This document shows positions 22,742 to 33,354 of a DNA stretch of 45,111 bases, one piece after another; position 1 is the first letter of the stretch; each line of letters opens with the position of its first letter. The notes beneath the pieces are model-generated. The model did not search any database, had not been told where the DNA came from, and saw nothing but the letters and a program-made list of their open reading frames with translations. Source of the stretch: Gymnopilus junonius (taxonomy: Eukaryota; Basidiomycota; Agaricomycetes; Agaricales; Galerinaceae); the NCBI GenBank assembly GCA_015501075.1, contig JADNYJ010000277.1:1-45111 (forward strand), given 5' to 3'. The position numbers were made by a program, and so were the translations under genes.

Positions 22742-22989
22742 CCTTCGTTCATTTTTGATACAGATGCGTGTCGAATGTCTGTCCCGGCGTAATACAACTT
22801 GGAATGCCTAGAATGTAATTGACGACAGAAACATTGCAAAATGCATGGATTACAAAACAGCTCTAAAAATGATAGTAATTGATAGTAAGTGAATGAAATG
22901 AATGCCATAGTAGATACAGATGTATGCGCGATGAGGTGTCATAGATGGTCAATGTGATAGGAAAGCCCGTTGCATCACAATAATAGAAT

Positions 22990-23835
22990 CTACACGCACA
23001 AGCCTAGTATTTCCACACCAAAACGGCAAACGTCAGCTGTAGCTTTCCCTAGAATGCCTTGCAATAGCGGCCCTAAGGCGTTTATGATGGCATCGCTAAG
23101 GTCTTCTGTCACGTCTAGGATGAGGTCGATGAGGCACTTTGTCTGGTAGATGACTTGGCAGCAGTTTTAATATTAGGTAGAATTCGTTGTGGGCCATAGA
23201 CTTACCGGGACCTAAGATAGGACCAAGACCGGGGATATTTTCAACGGCGATGTCGATAGCGCTCAGCACGTCTTTGTGTGCGTTGACGATTTCCTTGAGG
23301 AGCTTCTCCAAGTCGTTCTGTTTGTCGTAATAGGCCAATCCCTTGTCAGACGTGGCTTTTGCGAGAGCTTCATGGAATCCTTGCACGTTCGCATTGAAAT
23401 CAGAGAGTCTGGAAGTGTATTCTTGTTGAAAGTCCAAATCATCATTGTCTATATTTGCCGAGTTGGCAGCAAGATTGTCTAAACCAAGGTTAGACATTTC
23501 GACGTTCAGAAACAGGCACGATACTCACTCAGAGTACCTGCGTTTTGGGAGGCAGCATCAGAATACCGGGCGAGATCCTCCAATGGGTCAAGAGAACGAG
23601 CTGAATTAGGCGATCCAGGCTGTCGAGATCTTTTCGAGGAGTAGATGGTGGGCATGGCAGAGAGTGTGTAAATTCGGCGGGGAGTAATCAACGAGGTCGA
23701 CCGATTGGCAGAGACCAGTCTAAGCGTGTAGTCTGCGGTCATCAAGGGAAGAGGCAGTGGAACAGGGGTGGCTACAGCCGACAAGGCCAGAGATGAAAGA
23801 CCAAGCAAAGCGATGGCGTGCAACGCCAAGTGCAT
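22990..23835 (-). CDS. putative secreted protein, unknown family, 3 exons
   Basis: Minus strand, ATG at 23833-23835. The protein begins with a clear signal peptide (MHLALHAIALLGLSSLALSA, then VATPVPLPLPL). A basic, Ser-rich stretch follows, with a possible processing site SSKRSR. After an intron (GTGAGT..TTTAG) comes an acidic helical domain (DDLDFQQEYTSRLSDFNANV, EKLLKEIVNAHKDVLSAIDI). After a second intron (GTAAGT..CCAAG) comes the conserved-looking end YQTKCLIDLILDVTEDLSDA, with two cysteines, then GVEILGLCV and stop. I do not recognise a family. An upstream in-frame ATG at 23874 would spoil the signal peptide, so the inner one was chosen. Confidence 0.7.
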
Positions 23836-24486
23836 TGGGCGGGAATCTAGAGATAGAGATAGGCCAAGCATCACGTAGTGAAACAGGGAGACTTCGCAAA
23901 ATTAGGCGGCTAGCGCTGAGGCCCGAGGACTTGGCGGTGCAGAACAGCGGGACAGAAAGAAAGTAAAGAACACGAAGGGGGACTGAGGAAGTGCAATAGT
24001 GGACTACCATTTATATTTCCCTCGTTATTTGTGCCTCTTTGTACAAGGAGGCGCATATCTCATTTTGCACAAGCCTAATAACACTAACAAAGCAGTAAAT
24101 AACATTTAAAATCGGCGTCCAGCTACGAAACCTCATCAATAGAGTAAACTTGCGGTTAGGAAAGGCTCCGTGTTCTCGAAGAAGGATGGGATATAATGCC
24201 CCATGATCATGAGGTGCTTGCAAGTTTTCAGAGAATGGAAACAGTAGAATAAAATGAAACAATAAACTATCCATCTTGTTCCCGTTTAGGACACGATGTG
24301 CAGTCGCAAGAAGCAGTAGATTCCATACTATATAGTCCATAGTGATAGAATGTGAATGTTGAACAGGTAAGCAAGGTGTGAAAGGGAAACAGAAATTAAT
24401 GTCCAAAAGGAAGTCCAAGGAATCTAAGTCTGGTTGTGTAAAGATAGATGGGCCGTGTCTATTTTCCACTATAGGGAGGAAAAAAA
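23836..24486. other. intergenic, secreted protein promoter and priA 3' side
   Basis: 651 bp. A minus open frame (24011-24502, 163 codons) runs through it but overlaps the last exon of the PriA gene in another frame and has no motif. I see no further feature. Confidence 0.45.
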
Positions 24487-25280
24487 TTAGAGGGGTACGC
24501 ATGACTTCGCGTCGGGGCTAAGCTTGAAGCCACCAGCGCATGTGTATACTGAAAAAAATGCATCAGGAATAACTCACACAAAAAAAAAACAGAACAGAAA
24601 TTACGCACCGACGCAGCTTCCGCGGTCACAGCCAACGTTCCATGCGTCCTTGATTGCAGTGCAATCCTGACCTTGTCCCAGAGTTGTGCAGCCACCGCAA
24701 GACTCAAGCTCAGATGAAGTGTCAAGGCACTCGTAATCGCCGGTGAGCCCGGAGACAGGGCACGCGTCCAAACCAGCAGGGCAAAGAGAGGTGCGGGCTT
24801 TGTGAGTGGTACGCTTATGGTTGTTACTGTAGTGGTTGTTGTTGTTGTTGCCTCCGTAAGGCTTGCTGGATGGCTTAGGAATGGAAGGGGTAGTCGACGG
24901 AGTTGATGTGGGCTTGCACTGATGGAGGGATGAATACCAATCCCAGCCCTTGTTGCACTGGGGAGGAGGGCAGTCGGGGGGAGGTTGGTGTCGAGGAACA
25001 CAACAAGCCTGTTTATCGTCCCAGTAGTGGCTGGTTGGGGGGCACTGCGAACCCTTAGGAGGGTTGGGAGGAGAGGTGGGTCCACCGTTCGGCAAGCAGC
25101 AAGATCGATCTTCATACCTTGAAGAATCAAAAATTACAGCACTTGAAAAGGTAGAGAGGATTGTAGTCCATACCAGAATTCATTACTCTTGCAACTGTTA
25201 GAACCCTTAGAACCAACAGAAGTAGAGGCGGCAAGGGGGGCCAATGCGGCCAGAACGGTCAATACAATTTTGAGCTGCAT
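24487..25280 (-). CDS. priA: PriA-like secreted Cys-rich protein, 3 exons
   Basis: Exons (minus) 25174-25280, 24609-25117 and 24487-24548 sum to 678 nt, 225 residues. Signal peptide [19 protein letters not shown], then Cys/Pro repeats ([28 protein letters not shown]), a Thr/Pro/Asn-rich linker with NNNNN, and the C-terminal domain with [34 protein letters not shown] and [19 protein letters not shown]. This end matches the protein PriA that I know from Lentinula and other mushrooms, linked there to fruiting. The secreted protein is likely extracellular or wall-bound; its biochemical role is unknown. The donor at GTGCGT was used because it alone gives the VYTCAGG ending. Confidence 0.9.
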
Positions 25281-26210
25281 TGTTATAGAAATCACGTCGA
25301 GTCGTGGATGTAGTTATAAAAGAATGGCAAATAAAACGAAGGGCACGGTGGGTCGGCCGGTGGAAGGTCAAGAACCAGACAAGGATGGGGAAAAAGGTTA
25401 ACAACCCGGAAAACCAGTCAGAGCTTTTATACCGCCGGAGAATGAAACACCATCAGAAATTCAGAATAAGGTCCATGGGAGAAAAAAGCGAGTTAAAATT
25501 GGTTTAAAAAGGCAATATGTAAGAAGACGACAGAACAAATTTGTTCCGAGTCCGTCATAGCAACTGACATATTCTCTTCAGTGTCAGCAATGTGTGACGC
25601 CCAGAAGGAAAATGCAATCAGAATCAAACTGTCTAAAAGTGCACAGTGACAGACAAGACAGCGCCCCTAGACCTGAGATAGCACGATTCTAGCAGCCCAG
25701 AGAACACCTTCGAGGGAAGAAGCAAGGTACATGTCATGTGTACACTCGTCACTCATCAGATCATCAAATAAGGGCACGTGGCAAGAGCGGGCCCCGACTC
25801 CGAGCCACCGCACATTGCACATGAAAGTTCTTCCCTGGTGTCGTCGTCACTGGGATTACGATTATCATTACGATTTTGTCCTCCAAGGGAAGTACCGTGG
25901 GGTATAAGTCAGCGGAAATAAAGGAAATTTCTTTAGAGGTTTATATGTACATCAACTTGACTAGCTGCAGTTTCAGCTTTCGACCAGTGACATTTCTCCC
26001 AAAGGTCCAAGTATATCATCGGCAACACGTCCAACTATCAAGTGCCCAATCGTTCAGCCTTCTAGGCAGAAGCTTTCATCTATACGACGAAGGCATCCAT
26101 CCATTTGATGGATCAAACCTTTTTACAAGGTTTAGGCCACATTAATGTGGTCGACGCAGTTTGCGTTCACGTTAGGCACTTCTGCCTACCAAGAAAAGGA
26201 GAATGCAGTT
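25281..26210. other. long upstream region of priA and 3' side of MYG1
   Basis: 930 bp with no supportable gene. The length fits a regulated promoter for the priA-like gene. A short frame at 25876-26145 on the + strand has no motif and lies against MYG1's 3' UTR. Confidence 0.45.
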
Positions 26211-27609
26211 TCACAGGTTGAGAGCGGCTTGAGCTATCTTCAAGGCACCATCCTTAGTCCTATTGCCTATTTCCAAAGTTTTAGACGAAATCAATGGGTG
26301 AATAAGAAAACAACCTACCTCCAATGAATCCAGACGCATGAATGAATATGCCTCCATCTATACCAGAAACTTTCGAGAGCTCATCATCTCTTAAACCTCT
26401 CCATGCCTCAGGCAATGCCTTACGGCTCTCGAAGCTTTCTGGAGATAATGGAACAGCTTGAATACGCCAACTGCCAGCGGTCTCGTCGGGATACACGACG
26501 TAGATTGCTTGGTTTGGTTTGACGGCTGTGACACTTTCATCTGCTTCTATTTCAAAAAGATGCTCCTGCGGACGTAATGGTCAGGACGGACTGAGAAAAT
26601 GCAATAACATTCCAAACATACCTTCCAGGGAAGAAACTGTTCAAAAAGAATGATTTTCCCTGAAGGATCGACAGCAGTCTTACTAGCAGAGACAGACTCA
26701 ATGAGAAGATCTCTGGCGGGCAACCATGCATTTGCATAGTAGTCGAGTTTCCCTAAAAATTCTTGACCAGTAAGGGCCAAAGCCTTTTCAAATAATGCCT
26801 GAAGGGTCGTGAGATTAAATGTCAGGGCGGCAAAACGGGAATACAACGTACGTCGACTGTCTGAGAATCGGTAGACTGGTTCCACCACGGATTGAGGGCC
26901 CCGACGCGGCTGGAAAGGTCGGTACGGTTGCGATATTTCGGCTTCATGTCATTGGCATACTGAGAAATGCCGTTATCGATACCATCTATGGCTTCGATGA
27001 ATTCCTTTCCAGAGTTGCCATGTCAGCTTGGCAGAAAGACCTGTAAAGGCTATTGGACTTGCCTTATAAAGCTTCAGCCACAGAATGTTGACCTTAATGT
27101 CTTCCAGGGGAAGCTGGACCCTGTTTGCGATGATCTCCTGGCCAAAGTGCCTTTACTATGTCAATACGAGAAACGACAAAAGCTGGAATCCGCTGACTTG
27201 TACACAAGTCCCGCAGAGGATAGCTTGGTTTCAAAACCATGACCAAATACTTCTATGAATCCGCGCTGGTGGTGATCAAAGAGTTGCTTAGATTCATCAT
27301 ATATAGCGCCGACATCAACAACAATATCGCAAGTGGTGAGTACCGCGGGATCGCGGGATCGTTTAAGTTCTAAAATTCATTGACAGAGGGTTGGAGGCAA
27401 CTAAAAGGAAAAAAAACTTACGAGCATCACGGTAGACAGAAGTCTGGCGTAACATGAATACTGCAAGCGCTTCGTCGCAGTGAAAAGTGCCATTGTGAGT
27501 TCCAATCGTCTGGACACATGTTCAGTGACAATATCCACAGTGAAGTGTGTATGATTCATACTTTGACCATCTTCTGGCGCTTTGTGTCAGGTAAATCGAC
27601 TGTAGACAT
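26211..27609 (-). CDS. MYG1: MYG1 exonuclease family protein (UPF0160)
   Basis: Minus strand, start [16 protein letters not shown] at 27607-27609, stop at 26211, about 350 residues over roughly eight exons. The next exon gives [20 protein letters not shown], the family's N-terminal HxGxFHxDE-type metal motif. Then [20 protein letters not shown] with the DHH, and [18 protein letters not shown]. The C-terminal part has [13 protein letters not shown] and ends [22 protein letters not shown]1 is a 3'-5' RNA exonuclease of nucleus and mitochondria. One intron (27005-27062, minus) starts with GC rather than GT; the frame YK|EF across it is required by the conserved sequence. Confidence 0.92.
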
Positions 27610-27888
27610 GGATGCCCTTGGGAACAGGAAAGAAAGGCGTGGAAGAGATGGAAGGGATCTAAAAGCAAACATGCTCGGGCGATGCCGCGAGGATCATGAA
27701 GACAGGATTAACGTCCAGTATATGTAATAGATAGTTTATGTATGTAAAGAATCGTCCTGGTATACAAAGCACTGCACGAATAAGGTATACCATGTAAAGA
27801 GTGGGTAATGCAATGGTAATGTGGATATTAATTGAACGTGTCCATCCGCAGGAAAAAATGTCCTTGATACAATCCCCAACTCGAGCAC

Positions 27889-28455
27889 TCATAGAACGAA
27901 GAGGAAACCACCGATTAAACAGCTTATTAGGCTTGCAGCAAGTGCTTTTGTTGTAAGAGCGGAGGCGGCAGCGATGTAACCATCATCGGGACCAAAGGCC
28001 CCATTCGCACCAGTGGCACCAGGAAAGGGAGCACCTCCTTGTCCGCCACCGTTGACGTTTGTTGGTGCTGTGGGAAGAGGACTAGAGGACGTGGATGAAG
28101 TGGATGAAGGGAAGTGTTGGGAGAAGATGCAGTGTTGTTTCCGGTCACGACTGCTTCTACACTTGAGAAGACTGATGTGGACACTACGGTGGTTGCTATC
28201 CTGTTTCCCCCGCTGACGATGATGGTGGCGAAGGAGGTGACGGATGTGGAGAGGACAGTGGTGAAGGAGGTGGAAGAAGGCGCAGATGATGGGGTTGAAG
28301 CATGCTGACCACTGGCACTGTTTGATGAAGAAGCACTGATTGACGCAGAAGACTGCAAAAGGGTAAGATTATGCAAAAGAGCAGGAAAAGAAGGGGGAAC
28401 CGACCTGCGCAAGGGCGAGCAGGGGCAGGAATAGGACGACGAGTAGGATGTTCAT
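27889..28455 (-). CDS. Ser/Thr-rich GPI-anchor-type cell-surface protein, 3 exons
   Basis: Minus strand, ATG at 28453-28455. The signal peptide is MNILLVVLFLPLLALAQ. After an intron comes a Ser/Thr-rich mucin-like stretch (SSASISASSSNSASGQHAS). A second intron (GTGTAGAAG..TTCCCACAG, about 98 nt) is proposed; it puts the last exon in the frame ending with a Gly-rich spacer, then LTTKALAASLISCLIGGFLF and stop at 27889. That end has the small-residue site and hydrophobic tail of a GPI-attachment signal. Without this intron the frame would end in a Pro/Gln-rich tail and lose the signal. Likely a plasma-membrane or wall protein; ligand unknown. Confidence 0.65.
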
Positions 28456-28503
28456 GGCTGAGAGAGAATGATTATGTAAGACAGCCGTTGTTGTCCGTTG
28501 TCC
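28456..28503. promoter_or_regulatory. very short divergent gap (48 bp)
   Basis: The ATGs of the GPI-type gene (minus) and the acidic-protein gene (plus) are only 48 bp apart and diverge, so their 5' UTRs must overlap or each promoter lies within the other gene. No core element is recognised. Confidence 0.4.
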
Positions 28504-29621
28504 ATGATGAGGATCAGCGCGATTTCGCCTGCCACCGTTCATGTCATCCTCGATTATCTTTGTCCCCTCACCGGTCCACTCCCTCCGCATCTCGTCTCCG
28601 CCCCTCTTCTTCAGCGCCACCACTTCCTCAATCTTTCTCCCGCCTCTCCTGCGGACTATCTCGCATGGCCCTCCCCGGAACAGTCTCACGCAGTTCAGCT
28701 CCTCCAGCAACGTCCCGCTTCCCCTCATGACCTCCCTCTTCTCGTCCATTATCTCCCAGATCCACTAAGCTTCCAAGCACATGTCCGCATTAATTCCGAC
28801 CTTCGTCTTATTTTCCTATGGGATAAAAATCACGGCTGGCAATATCACAATGTAGCCCTCATGCCGTTCCCTCCCAATACCTATCCCTCTCTCGACGACG
28901 CACTGTCTACCAGTGACTTTCTTCCGGACCAGAATCATCCTATATTATCAAAGAGGATGAGGATGACTCCTATTGGAACGCCTACGGTCAGGGAGATGAT
29001 TCCGATTCCGATCACCATCTCTCGGCTGGCCATTTAGATCCCAACGCAAGTTCAGAAGACGCTTATTGGGCGCAGTATTCCAATATACAAGGTCTGCATT
29101 CTTCCCTGACGTGCCTCGCAACCTATAATTCCTGCTATAGGTTCCGGTGATTCTACTCTGCCTTCGCCACTGCCTTTCAAGAAGAAATTCTTCACTGATT
29201 CTGAGATGGAGAGCACTCGCATATTGTTCCTTCTGATGACCTGCAGACAAACCATGTCGAGCTCTACAATCCTTTGGAACCTCCCCCACCCGCCAGCCTC
29301 GCCCGGCGTCTAGAGGCGCTCTCATCACATGATGGCACGATCTCTCCTCTCTTTGAGGATGATCTGAAAGCAGACTCTAATGCCACAATTCCGCATCCTC
29401 TCGAACCCGTTCCCGCTCTGACATCTTCATCTTCGACCACTAGTCCGTCCTCCCATGACCAACCTAACACTATCACCGATAATGCAGCGCAGGACGTGTT
29501 GAAAGACAACATCAAGGGCCTGTATCGACTCTGGAAATTGGTAAACCAAGATTTGCCTTCTGAACATGCCAAAGAAGTATTTTTAAAAAATACACGCCGG
29601 GTTTTGGAGGAAGAACTGTGA
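28504..29621 (+). CDS. conserved-looking acidic protein of unknown function, gene model doubtful
   Basis: Starts at 28504 (MMRISAISPATVHVILDYLC) and runs open to about 28930 with Pro/Leu-rich sequence (SFQAHVRINSDLRLIFLWD). A second piece in another frame follows (SSYIIKEDEDDSYWNAYGQ), spliced by a normal intron (GTCTGC..TATAG, about 29090-29143) to GSGDSTLPSPLPFKKK. A third piece in yet another frame (HIVPSDDLQTNHVELYNPLE to NTRRVLEEEL) ends at 29621. The first change of frame, near 28930, has no intron of ordinary size. The second, near 29210, could be a weak intron from 29150. I do not know the family. Confidence 0.55.
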
Positions 29622-31411
29622 AAAATATGCATGCAGACCCTGCATTTCCATGTATCATACCATCATCACTTCAAGTTCATCCATTGTATCTGCTTAGCAA
29701 GTACTGGCATATAACGGTGTAGCATTACGGGTATCAATAAAGTCGTGAGCAATATTTTTCGGGGGAAATATCCAACTAATAGCTCCACGGCGCAGTGATT
29801 GAGATGAATCGTGTGTGCCTTTCTCTGCACAACAACATTTTTTCTGGCAGCCCATGCTACTAGATTCTAGAATGATTGAAATCAAGGAATGCAAAGTTTG
29901 TTTTGTATTGCTGGCTTTGATTTCAGCGATCAAAAGATAAGTGGTCTAGTCCTCGGAATCACTGATGACTGCGGTTCAGTTGCGTGCAACGGAACGCCGC
30001 CTCCACAAATGCTTCGCAGCCTTCGGCAATATCAACTGCTATATCCGCATTCTTGATCCTTGATCTTTATATCGCTACGCTGATGCAAAATCTGTAGACC
30101 CTTGTATGCAGGTATCTGCTCCCTGTTCTCTGGTGATTGTCGAATGAGCAAGATGCTCCTTACCATGTTCTACCCTGAGTGCTCATTAAATTAGCAGACC
30201 CAAGTCTCAATGTACTCAAGGCCATGTCATAATTGACATGTTTAAGTATCTGATATCGTCAGTCAAATCATTATTAGTACATCCACGCGGACTTGCATGA
30301 AATATCACAATATCACAACGAATCTGGAGCTACTTTACCGCACCAATTTGAGTAACCTTTGAATTAGTTTTTTTTCCAATGTCCCAAGAGTCGGTAAAAA
30401 TAAATCTTTGTTCATGCCTTTTGATAAAGAGCAGTTGGCGACTATGAAAGTCCAATATATGTTTTGAGGCTCTACAAGGAAGGACGGGGATCAGACCTGC
30501 GCCTCATGCGTGATTATAGGCTACATCAGAAGTGTGTGGAGGCACGAGGAATAAGGCATAACAGGATATATGGCTTAATGGCTTAATGGCCAGAGGATTA
30601 GGATTCGATCTTTTCTTTAAGATCGGTATCTAGGATGCAGTACTATGGGTATGCATTATTGTGGAGGACCTCCGAGGCATGGTGGAGTTGTATGGAACTA
30701 AGAACCTATGCATTACTGGCGGGTGGTTTTATACCACTAGCACTGGGAGCCAGAGAAGCATTTATATGCTTAAGTAGGATATGATACCGACGGAGGACGG
30801 TCTGAGTAAAGCTAGTAGCCCAGTGGCAGGAAAGGAATTAAGAATGCCTCGCTTTCAAACTTCGAAATTAGTTCTCTATTTAATTTAGAGACTGTCCATA
30901 ATTCAAGCATATTGAACCATGAAAAAACTTCTAAGTAGAGGAAGACAGCAGATTCCTAGTCGAGTCGAGTCCAGGAAAATTAAAGGTTTGCCTAATCCTT
31001 CTATCCGATAAACGACAGGTGATCAATATTATATATAATTCAGGAGCCTTCTAGAATCTCCCTTCTCGCATGCGGTATTGATAGTTTATGTCAAAGGGAG
31101 CAAGAAGGGCTGTGGTACAATGGTGTAAGGTTGCTTGATGTCAATGTACCTTTCAGGTCTTCTTGGCCTATTTTGGCAGGGTTTGTTACGCCACAATCGA
31201 GCCGCGGCCTCCCAAAAGATAAAAATAGACTTCCCCTAGGTATTTAGCGGATTCATTCAGGTTGAATAATGATTTAGCACTGATGGCAACTCTACCTCGA
31301 GAGTCTACTTCTCAACCTTTTCAAAACATCGAGTATTCTCCCCAAGGCCATGGAAAAGAGCACACAACCTGTTCTTACTACTTAATACCAAGCTTGAAGT
31401 AGAGAGGCATA
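29622..31411. other. gene-poor region left of the fold-back element
   Basis: 1.8 kb, AT-rich, with frequent stops in all frames. A short tandem (GGCTTAATGGCTTAATGGCC) lies near 30572-30591. No domain, RNA gene or LTR pair can be recognised; it may hold old repeat remnants. An open frame at 29694-29933 (minus) has no support. Confidence 0.5.
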
Positions 31412-32184
31412 TGGCGGTCTTAGTGTACAAAAAATCCGGAGCACCGCGCACACGTGAAAATAAGCCCTTTTTCTCTGATTTTGGGTAATTCGAGCTATAT
31501 ACTGAGAATTTTGGATAAGAGCTCATGTTTTAAATTTTGTGCTCTGGATTTTAAGTTTCTTCGCAAACGAGCTCTATTAAAATTGAGATGAGCACTATGA
31601 AAATTGAAACGAGCACTATTAAAATTTGAAATGAGCACTACAAGTTTGAAATGAGCACCAAGAATCTGAAATGAGCACTACGAAAATTAAAATGAGCACT
31701 ATTGAAGTTTGAAATGAGCACTATTGGTGATTGATTAAAACAAGCACTATTGAAATTTGGAACGAGCACTATTGAAAAAAGGCGAAACGAGCACTATTGA
31801 AAAAATAAAACAGGCACTATTGAAAAATGAAACGAGCACTATTGTAAAAAATGAAATGAGCACTATTGGAATTTGAAACAAGCACAATTTTAAAACGAGC
31901 ACTATTGAAGACCCCTTCTGGCTATCTGGTAACCCGGTGGAAGGATATGCCAAACAATGGCAAAGGTTTCCGAAAATGGGTGCGGTGAAGGAAAACTCGT
32001 ACAGATCAGCATGAGGATGTTACCTAAGGTCCATAGTATCTTAAATTGATTACTGGTCTAATTAACTGTCGTTTAAGACAAAAATGGCATCATCGGTGTC
32101 CTAGTACTTGCAAATGCCAGGATTATGGGCTTGATAATGTGGTCCAGAGCACATCAAAGGGTCACGTGCTCAACCCCGATGCCA
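31412..32184 (+). repeat. left inverted arm
   Basis: Pairs with 33355-34164 read in reverse. Shared landmarks from outside in: AAAAAATCCGGAGC, CACGTG, AGAGAAAAAGGG-type tract, CGCAAACGAGCTC, the GAGCAC repeat block, TTTCGGAAACC-type tract near 31965, CCTAGTACTTGCAAA near 32100 and TCACGTGCTCAA near 32162. Divergence is roughly one base in ten where I could compare, plus indels. Confidence 0.8.
31567..31915 (+). repeat. tandem block of GAGCACTATTGAAA-type units, left arm
   Basis: About 15 units of 20-27 bp, each starting GAGCAC (variants AAGCAC, AGGCAC) followed by TATTGAAA and an A/T-rich spacer often ending TTTGAAA. Regular spacing near two helical turns would suit a multimeric DNA-binding protein. 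Confidence 0.85.
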
Positions 32185-33354
32185 GATTAATGTTGTCCCG
32201 CTGTCACTCTCTATCTTATCTTTTGATCTTTTCCTCGCATCGCGCCGTCCCTCCCTCATACGAGGATGTGGACCATCCACCTGAAGGATTTAGGCTGGGA
32301 TAATGGCAGGGGGCAGGGGAGACCCTTGAAGAGGGAGGCCCATTCAGTATGTCACAGAACTTGCCAGCGAATGGGATCGCTGGCAAGTTGTGTCCTTTTC
32401 GTCTGATCTCTAACAATGGTACTAACGATTTCATTTTGACATAACTTAGGTCGCAGAAGGTGGCACTCCGAAAATGAAGCTGAGGAACCCTTGCTTGCTG
32501 GAGACCCGATCCTTGATCAAGAAGAATTTGTCCCCATTGCAGTTGCGGGCCTGGCAACTTTATCCGAACCTCAGCGATCTCCCAGACGTGGATTTCCTCA
32601 AGCACCCCCTCCTCGTTTCAACCTTTGGGGATAATCATTGTCATCTGATCACTGCCACCCTCCTTCCTTGCTCTTTCCAATAGTCATCATTTTTATCGTG
32701 ACATCATCTGCAGCATACAGCCTGTCAACTCTGATTTTACCTTCTGCACTCATCCTGCATCTCACATTCACACCCTACCTTTCCGTCTTACATTCCTGCT
32801 CATTGTTTGCTTTCCTACTGCTCTCTTTCTTCCTTTATGATCATGTCTCCATACCATCAACACTTTCAACTTCAAATGTCCATAGCCACGAACGATCAAT
32901 GCTTTCAACTTCTGAGCCACATGTCCATAGTCATGACTGTCCATAGAATTCTTTTCCATGTTCTCACCGCACTGCAGTTCCTCGTCGCATATTCATATAG
33001 GTCTCTTCTCATCGCATTTTCATCTAAACTCTTCTCATCGCATTGTCATATAGCATCTTCTCATTCCATGCCTTCTGCTCTGCTCCCTGCATCATAGTAT
33101 CACATTTAATCTGCACCTTCATCCTCTCTCTCATTTGCATTGCATGGACATCCTCACTCTTTACATTTTGGCCTGACATCTCGCGCATTCATTCAATCAT
33201 ACCCTATTTTCATAAACTTTCCTGTTAGTTATCTTAGATTAGATTAATTCAATTGTAATATTTTTGTAACAAAAAGCTACTGTAAGGAACATTGAGGCAC
33301 AATTAGGCCAAAATGTGGCCAGACGAAGAAAGTGACGAGGTTGGACGCGTGTTG
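32185..33354. other. central spacer of the fold-back element
   Basis: About 1.2 kb. Around 32440-32640 (+) one frame reads as plausible coding sequence (RRRWHSENEAEEPLLAGDPI onward to PPPRFNLWG and stop), preceded by an AG acceptor-like site at 32451. I do not recognise it; it might be a captured gene end. From 32640 to 33230 the + strand is pyrimidine-rich, with near-repeats of TCATCGCAT. No transposase motif is seen. Confidence 0.5.

Noticed and set aside
24011..24502. 163-codon minus open frame
   Set aside because: Overlaps the last exon of the PriA gene in another frame and has no domain.
31567..31915. CRISPR-like array of short repeats
   Set aside because: Spacers are not unique sequences, the repeats are degenerate, the block has an inverted partner, and the genome is eukaryotic.
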